From contig OZ014411.1 in NCBI GenBank assembly GCA_963965975.1, forward strand, positions 5,441,001 to 5,505,000: 64,000 nucleotides of DNA, read 5' to 3'. Position numbers and translations under genes: made by a program. Below the pieces are notes generated by a model. That model did no database searches. It was not told where the DNA came from and worked only from the letters and a program-made list of their open reading frames with translations. Origin of the DNA: Xestospongia bergquistia. Its lineage: Eukaryota > Porifera > Demospongiae > Haplosclerida > Petrosiidae. Shown here piece after piece: positions 60,101 to 64,000 of this stretch. Positions within the stretch are counted from its first letter, which is position 1. Every line of letters begins with the position of its first letter.

Positions 60101-63100
60101 TGAAGTACTGGATCTCGGTGCTTGTATTTGGGTGATACGTTTGTCTGTTGCAGGAAAGTGATTCACTATCATGTCCACATACGCTTCTACCTCTTTTCCT
60201 AAGTTATCTTCTGTCTCTTTCAGTGGTGATCTTGAAAGAAAGTCAGCTGTATTTAGATCTTTGCCTGGTACACGATTTATTGAAAATTGATAACGCATCA
60301 TTCTTAAGCGAAATCTCTGGATTCTTATTGGTAGGTCTTCCAGATTCTTTGTCGATAATAGGGGAACTAACGGTTTGTGGTCTGTTTCTATTTCAAACTT
60401 GGAGCCAATAAGGTATTGACTCAGTCTCTCACAGGCCCATGTTATTGCCAAGGCTTCTTTTTCTATTCGCCAGAAACAACCTGATTTCAATCAGGTTGTT
60501 TCTGGCAAAGTACTGCCCCAACACCATAAGCTGATGCGTCTGCAGATATCTTTGACTCACGCTCTGGTTCATATAATGCCAGTACTCTTCCAGAACTTAA
60601 TTCAGTCTTGAGGTCTTCAAATGATTTTTCTTGGTCTGGGCCACAGTTCCATTGATTTTTAGAGCTCAATAAGTCTCTGATAGGTTTCGATCGTTCTGCA
60701 AGATTTGGAGAGAATTTGCTGAGTTGATTGAGCATCCCCAGGAATTGTCTCACCTCCGTTATATTTTTTGGTCTCAGAAGTTCCTGGATAGCTCTAATCT
60801 TGTCTGGGTCGGCTGACACTCCTTTCTCATTTACAATTTGACCTAAAAAGTGAATACTGTTAGTATAGAAAATAAACTTATCTTTATTGAGTGTAATGCC
60901 TTCTTTTTTCAGTCTCTCCAGAACTACCATCAGTCTCTTGTGGTGATCTTCTGTGGTCCTCCCATATACTAAAATGTCATCAATTAATCCAACTACTCCT
61001 TCACACCCTCTTAAAATCTCTGAGATTCGTTTTTGGAAGAACTCTGGTGCAGATGAGATTCCGAATGGCAATCTGTTGAATTTATACCTTCCATAAGGTG
61101 TGATGAATGTTGTGAGCTTTGCTGATTCTGGAGCAAGTTCAATCTGCCAAAATCCTGAGTTGGCATTGAGCTTTGAGAAGATTTTTGCCTCTCTTATTTG
61201 TGCCATGACATGATCCACTGAAGGTAAGATGTGCCTTTCACGTTTTACGTGCCGATTCAATCAAGTTAGATCTACACATATTCTTACTCCATCATTTGGT
61301 TTCAGAACCACTACCATCCCAGAGCACTAATCTGTTGGTTCATTGATCTTGGAGATCACTCCTAATTTCTCCATCCTTGCTAACTTCTGTTTTACTTTGG
61401 GGAGTAGGGGAATTGGTAATCTTCTGGGTGTGTGGACTGAAAAGGGTTTTGCGTTTCCCTCCAACTGAATGCAGTAGTTGCCACTGATCCTTCCTAAACC
61501 CTCAAATAGTTCTGGAAATTGTGTCATGACTTGTGTTTTGTCTCATACAACATTCTCAATCCGTGAGATTAGCTGGAGTTTTTGAATTGCTGGTCTTCCT
61601 ACAAGTGGTGTCCTGAGGTTCTTTACAACATAGATTGTGTCGGTGGTTCTTTACTCTCAAGTTTTGTTACGAAGTGTCCCAGAACTGTCAGTGGGTTTTG
61701 ACCGGGACCTATTAGTGGTCGTGTTGCTGGTTTTAATGGGCTATCTCTAATTTTCTTGTGCAATTTATCGGAAATTACTGTTACATCTGCCCCAGTATCT
61801 ATCTTGAATGTGATTGGATGTTTGTTCATCTTTAGCTCAATCATCCATGGTCCTTCTCTGGCTGAGCTATCCTGTCCAACTACACCAAGGAATTGTGCTT
61901 CATCTTCCTCAGCTGGTATATCATTTACTGAGCTCCTGCATTTACTTTTAAAATGTCCTGTTTTCCCACATCTGTAGTATTTGGAGTCCTTTGCAGGGCA
62001 CGTGTCTCTCCCATGAGAAGGAGCTTTGCCACATCTTGTACAAGCTGTTTCTCTTTTGGGGTGCGTTGGTGGTTGTCTGGATGGATTGCTGGCATGGCTT
62101 TGTGGTGTGGGTCGTCTCTGCTTGAGAGCCTTGTGCTTCCCAGTTTTGATAGCATCTAGGTCTTCCTTTATTGTGGTTTCTCTGATCTCAGGTTGTTGCT
62201 TCTTAACTGCCTCACTCTGTCTGGCCATCTTTGCTGCTTTTTCCAAGGTGAGATTCTCATCTAGTTGCATTCTTTCAGATAATACCTGGTCTGCGATGCC
62301 GACTACAATTCTGTCCCGAATCATCTCGTCGTGTAGGGACTCTGTACTCGCATTTCTCCGCTAAGTTGTATAGTGCCGTGATGAATACATCCACAGGCTC
62401 ACTTTCTTCCTGTCGTCCAGAGTTGAATTTTGCTCGTTCATATATGATATTTTTTTCTTTATGAAATAATTGTCAAACTTTCCTTTTACCGTGTCGTATT
62501 TTTTCATGTCCTCGACTGATAGCTTAAAAGCTTGGAAAATGTCATCAGCATCGTCTCCCATAGAATAAATCAAAGTATTCACCTGGTTCTCTTCACTTTT
62601 CTCGACCAGGCCAGAGGCTTGTCTGAATCGCTTGAACCTTCTGATCCACCGAGGCCATTCCTCCGTGTGGGTGAAGTTAAATGGTTCAGGAGCAGTGACT
62701 TGGTATGAAGTCATCAAGACACCATGTAGTGGTTTGGTTTGAGAGAGATATATTTATTCTTTTAACACAACCAAACTCAAGTGATAACGGACTAACTAAC
62801 AAACAAAACCTGTTTTCTTATATACCAAAATACATAATAATATTCGTAGTAAGTGTTAGTTAATAAGTTGCATACATTACACCTATCTCTTAAATTTTTA
62901 ATAAAATCAGGTATCCATTATTATGATGATGATGATATCTGTCAACCTCAATATATTGTTGATATAAGCTATTAGTAATGACTTGTTGTATTTGTGCATA
63001 TCATATTGCATCTAGAAATCATGCACGCTACTTCAATACTGATCTGTTCATTTCTTAAGTGTTGTAATGCTTGTCCTCCTATGGACTTCATTATTTAAAT

Positions 63101-64000
63101 TAGTTTTGGTTTGCATGCTCCACATCAGAGGGAGCACATTCATCTCATGCATCTTCCCTCTTACCATGACTGGCGCCATAAGGCCACATGGTCTACCAAT
63201 CCCCTTATAGCAATGTCTCGACAAGCCCAAATTTGTTTGTTCTGGGCCTAAATAAAGAAGGAATCTAAGCTTTATCATGTTCTTCATTATTAATGTCCTT
63301 TATATGATACTAATTTAGTGGTGGTAGGAGCAATTGATTACAAAAAAGCAGAAAGGAAAGAATCATGAAACACCTATGTAAATAATTGAAATTTCTACTC
63401 TTTCCATGCTATTATTTTTTGACTCACACAGAGCTAACTGCCTAGAGATTTGTTTAGACTTATAGTATAACAATATATCACAATACTAACATCATTTAAC
63501 ATGCATGTGTTATTTTGTTGTTTAATATATACTATTTAATTTAATAGGTTCATGTTGTAACTGACAGTGCTAAACTAACTGAGGGAGACCAATGGTTGCA
63601 TTTATCCAAAGCAATGGGTAAGTTGTACTAGAGTTTATTTAATAGTAAAATATTTATCAATTGCAAGTACAAATATGAATATATAGTAAGCATAATTTTA
63701 TATTACAATATATAATGTTTCCTTCTTGAAATATAAATGCACATCATTATCAATGTCCTTTTGTGATGTAAATTTTGAGCTTGTGTATATTTTAATGTGA
63801 AGTTAACTGAACTACTTGCAAGTATTATATACCATTAAGCATGGTAGTGCTTAATATGTAGGGATGGGCTGAGGAAAAAAGTGGCCACCACATATTATCT
63901 TTTGCAGATCATAGCCTGAAATCTCTCTAATAACAATGAAATGGACTTTTATAATCACTTACCTTTCGTTTTTGAGTGTTTTCATAACTAATGAGGTTTC
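47483..64000 (+). CDS. fng-like: Fringe-like glycosyltransferase, copy D (5' exons 1-2, continues past the window)
   Basis: Exon 1 is 47483-47794 (104 codons). It has a signal anchor at about residues 9-27, then six extra residues relative to B and C in the stem ([17 protein letters not shown]), then the conserved [19 protein letters not shown]. Exon 2 is 63548-63617 ([20 protein letters not shown]). Exon 3 onward lies beyond the window. Exon 1 ends at the same codon (NPHQ) and phase as B and C. Intron 1 is 15.7 kb and holds at least six transposon relics. The conserved upstream block is 6 kb away at 41285-41515, behind a MULE-like insertion, so the promoter may be changed. Both exons are intact. 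Whether the gene is expressed cannot be told from the sequence. Confidence 0.85.
47809..48161. repeat. (TA)n/(CATA)n microsatellite, about 350 bp
   Basis: Alternating TATATA and ACATACAT runs begin 15 bp after the exon 1 donor of copy D and end at ACGAACTATA, as in copy C, where the tract is only about 29 bp. Long open frames on both strands here are artefacts of the repeat. Confidence 0.95.
48470..50520 (-). pseudogene. CR1/L2/Jockey-like LINE, ORF2 remnant
   Basis: Minus strand. RT block: [19 protein letters not shown] (about 50340), [16 protein letters not shown] (50200), [20 protein letters not shown] (49960-49900), [16 protein letters not shown] (49830-49785, active site YADD), then [48 protein letters not shown] and [14 protein letters not shown] (49733-49290). 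The C-terminal CCHC-like end is [22 protein letters not shown] (48870-48800). The 3' end at about 48465 has an ATAATAATAATTA tail. There are several stops (for example in D-stop-KKAFH near 50125). The endonuclease domain is missing (5' truncated). Dead copy inserted in copy D intron 1; copy C has the uninterrupted flank. Confidence 0.85.
50543..51690 (+). pseudogene. SWIM-finger gene relic with C-terminal PHD finger (YqaJ-type family)
   Basis: The first frame (50543-50884) reads [20 protein letters not shown], then [15 protein letters not shown] frameshift at about 50835 leads into [28 protein letters not shown], and a SWIM finger [20 protein letters not shown] (51034-51095). The first SWIM Cys is Arg here (CGT for TGT). 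After another frame change YAPISNIDF follows. At 51565-51685 a PHD-like stretch reads [26 protein letters not shown], and then loses frame (one base short) just before the last C-x2-C. This order is seen in marine-invertebrate proteins that also carry a YqaJ-type nuclease; that nuclease itself is not recognisable here. Multiple lesions; non-functional. Confidence 0.7.
51850..52840 (-). pseudogene. THAP-domain gene relic, split by a hAT derivative
   Basis: Minus strand. ATG at 52840 starts a THAP finger [10 protein letters not shown], then [20 protein letters not shown]. The conserved Trp after EQKN is TGA (a stop) at about 52710, and [10 protein letters not shown] follows in frame, giving the C2CH pattern. 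At this point the element 51980-52654 is inserted. Beyond it the frame resumes as [20 protein letters not shown], then QKRKS and YKRRRNVK (51975-51855). THAP fingers bind DNA in P-element transposases and host factors. The rest of the gene is not present. The 63 codons upstream of the ATG on the same frame are probably 5' UTR. Confidence 0.8.
51980..52654. mobile_element. Deleted hAT derivative (CAGGGGTGTAGCCAG termini) in the THAP relic
   Basis: Ends CAGGGGTGTAGCCAG and, inverted, CTGGCTACGCAACTG, flanked by T-runs (a short T duplication). The minus strand inside keeps a transposase tail, [20 protein letters not shown], then [14 protein letters not shown] (52260-52120), typical of TTF-type hAT C-termini. 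So this is an internally deleted hAT. The THAP reading frame continues on both sides. Confidence 0.8.
53030..53745. other. Intronic stretch, no gene seen
   Basis: Part (53262-53305 and 53700-53740) aligns with copy C intron 1 around 26220-26300. The middle, about 400 bp, is absent from copy C. Nothing coding recognised. Confidence 0.5.
53746..53782. repeat. Perfect 17-bp-arm hairpin
   Basis: AAACTACATCCATATCA (53746-53762) is exactly inverted at 53766-53782 after a 3-nt loop. Confidence 0.9.
53924..54132. mobile_element. Poly-G MITE with CAGGGATTCATACAGG ends
   Basis: 209 bp with terminal inverted repeat CAGGGATTCATACAG / CTGTATGAATCCCTG and an exact duplication GGTAT (53919-53923, 54133-54137). 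Copy C has the empty site (AAGGCTATGCATT, about 27370). It contains runs of 17 G (53951-53967), 10 G (54065-54074) and 10 C (54109-54118). Confidence 0.92.
54180..57062 (-). pseudogene. Reverse-transcriptase element relic in intron 1 of copy D
   Basis: Minus strand, same family as 27478-28915 but longer. The N-terminal part (56811-56596) has [20 protein letters not shown], then [16 protein letters not shown]. The RT palm part has [20 protein letters not shown] (55925-55860), then TWYADDGA (about 55670-55645). [38 protein letters not shown] (55400-55270), [20 protein letters not shown] (54755-54695) and [16 protein letters not shown] (54425-54380) follow. A likely N-terminal zinc-finger part is at 59057-58845. 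The DIRS-like element at 57080-58590 is nested between. Several frame changes and stops. It is a retrotransposon; superfamily uncertain. Confidence 0.78.
57080..58590 (-). pseudogene. DIRS-like (tyrosine-recombinase) retrotransposon relic
   Basis: Minus strand. A gag-like start (58582-58330, [15 protein letters not shown]) leads to a junction where RT is deleted. RNase H follows: [20 protein letters not shown], then [16 protein letters not shown] and [16 protein letters not shown] (58216-58010). Next comes the DIRS-specific link, ITLSA-type [38 protein letters not shown] and [10 protein letters not shown] (57950-57770), then [20 protein letters not shown] (57650-57590). The start of the tyrosine recombinase (about 57410-57240) reads [20 protein letters not shown]. 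The recombinase catalytic end is lost. Order and motifs are those of DIRS1/PAT-like elements. Nested in another RT element. Confidence 0.82.
58598..58844. repeat. Repeat-family terminus related to the 41.5-42.2 kb flank
   Basis: ACGTCCAAGTTGAGAAGAGC (58606 on) and the TTTAAAAAAGGTGTTTTATG segment match pieces of 41548-41566 and, inverted, 42200-42240. Probably part of an unclassified MITE. No coding potential. Confidence 0.45.
58845..59260 (-). pseudogene. Probable N-terminal zinc-finger part of the RT element
   Basis: The minus strand has [20 protein letters not shown], then CPFPDC and H residues in C2H2-like spacing (59057-58930). The flank at 59165-59390 aligns with copy C 28735-28915, which joins directly to RT sequence there, so this belongs to the same insertion. 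Low certainty on domain type. Confidence 0.45.
59407..61527 (-). pseudogene. Ty3/gypsy pol (RT, RNase H, integrase) relic
   Basis: Minus strand. The RT entry [20 protein letters not shown], then [23 protein letters not shown]-type helix and a stop after NEPTD (61327). RT core 61260-60640: [42 protein letters not shown], and the active site [10 protein letters not shown]. RNase H begins [13 protein letters not shown] (about 60540) but is cut at a 38-bp palindrome (60469-60506), then resumes [18 protein letters not shown]. Integrase 60003-59450: [13 protein letters not shown] (H-H-C-C zinc region partly kept), [34 protein letters not shown] and [16 protein letters not shown] with the D, D and E residues. 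The C-terminal half is deleted. The frame is broken at least three times. Confidence 0.9.
60469..60506. repeat. Perfect 18-bp-arm palindrome inside pol
   Basis: GCCAGAAACAACCTGATT (60469-60486) is inverted exactly at 60489-60506, with a 2-nt centre. It replaces the RNase H residues normally found between the VGAVL and EKEALA motifs, so it marks a deletion with inverted duplication. Confidence 0.9.
61623..62714 (-). pseudogene. Ty3/gypsy gag and protease relic
   Basis: Minus strand. Gag begins with ATG at 62714 ([20 protein letters not shown], then [14 protein letters not shown]), just after the 5' LTR. Frame changes occur near 62400 and 62345, after which [20 protein letters not shown] continues. 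Two zinc knuckles follow, [15 protein letters not shown] and [14 protein letters not shown] (62040-61940; the second has YYRC where CYRC/CYNC is usual). The aspartic protease motif [13 protein letters not shown] is at about 61810-61770. The frame ends near 61623, close to the protease end. Gag packages element RNA and the protease matures the polyprotein; the frameshifts make it defective. Confidence 0.88.
62887..63547. repeat. Intron-1 repeat block, copy D version
   Basis: Continues the block interrupted by the Ty3 element and leads directly to exon 2 (polypyrimidine-poor acceptor TTTAATTTAATAG, as in B and C). Highly similar to 28990-29580 and 30130-31199. Confidence 0.75.

Larger units (their letters stand above)
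59399..62881 (-). mobile_element. Ty3/gypsy LTR retrotransposon, 3'-deleted, with CCTAT target duplication
   Basis: Minus-strand element. The 5' LTR is 62725-62881 (TGTAATGTATGC...CCACTACA, 157 bp, with TATATAAG promoter box). The 3' LTR is 59399 to about 59460, with an internal deletion, ending GTCACTACA. CCTAT lies directly on both sides (59394-59398, 62882-62886). It holds gag, protease, RT, RNase H and part of integrase. A deletion joins integrase directly to the 3' LTR, losing the integrase end. The host sequence is the intron-1 repeat block, whose uninterrupted version is in copy C near 28945. Confidence 0.93.

Noticed and set aside
60148..60411. 87-codon plus-strand frame, and 61953-62364 plus-strand frames
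   Set aside because: Antisense shadows of the Ty3 RNase H and gag regions.
1..64000. tRNA, rRNA or other structured RNA genes
   Set aside because: I looked for tRNA B-box-like GGTTCGANTCC and clover-leaf arms and found none that could be supported by eye.

Overview
This window is AT-rich animal DNA. It has spliced genes with GT-AG introns, long repeat-filled introns, and many eukaryotic transposon remnants (hAT, MULE, LINE, DIRS-like, Ty3, MITEs). There are no operons, ribosome binding sites or bacterial genes. The only intact genes are a tandem array of Fringe-like glycosyltransferases. With the type of repeats present, this fits an early-branching marine invertebrate; a sponge is plausible, but the species cannot be fixed from the sequence.

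Layout. Four paralogous Fringe-like genes lie head to tail on the + strand. Copy A has only its last five coding exons (473-2672). Copy B is complete (3682-16550, 8 exons, 369 aa), as is copy C (25364-37885, 8 exons, 371 aa). Copy D has exon 1 at 47483 and exon 2 at 63548, then runs off the window. The start codons are 21.7 and 22.1 kb apart. Splice phases are identical in every copy, and every exon seen is open. Copies B, C and D are each preceded by a degenerate GTCA-type minisatellite and a conserved upstream block of about 170-230 bp. In copy D this block (41285-41515) is separated from exon 1 by about 6 kb of inserted DNA.

Intergenic and intronic DNA is almost wholly repeats. In copy B they include a clean hAT element with an 8-bp target duplication (11028-13282), several MITEs, and a decayed Ty3-type gag region in the last intron. 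Between B and C lie a TTF-type hAT fragment, a broken PLAA-like WD40 gene fragment interrupted by a FLYWCH/MULE transposase, a LINE tail and short perfect palindromes. Between C and D lie a decayed hAT transposase and a multi-domain MULE-like element (42.3-47.3 kb) that carries a ubiquitin-specific protease, an Ulp1-type protease, a MULE transposase with SWIM finger, and a PHD finger. The 15.7-kb first intron of copy D holds a LINE, a SWIM/PHD gene relic, a THAP-gene relic split by a hAT derivative, a reverse-transcriptase element with a nested DIRS-like element, and a Ty3 element (59399-62881) with a 5-bp target duplication.

The most striking signal is in the Fringe array itself. An 11-13-residue stretch after the catalytic DDD motif differs almost completely between copies, although the adjoining intron is nearly identical. 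This suggests diversifying selection on a substrate-facing loop. A second recurring pattern is short perfect palindromes (about 37-52 bp). Several are local inverted duplications, because sister copies lack them.
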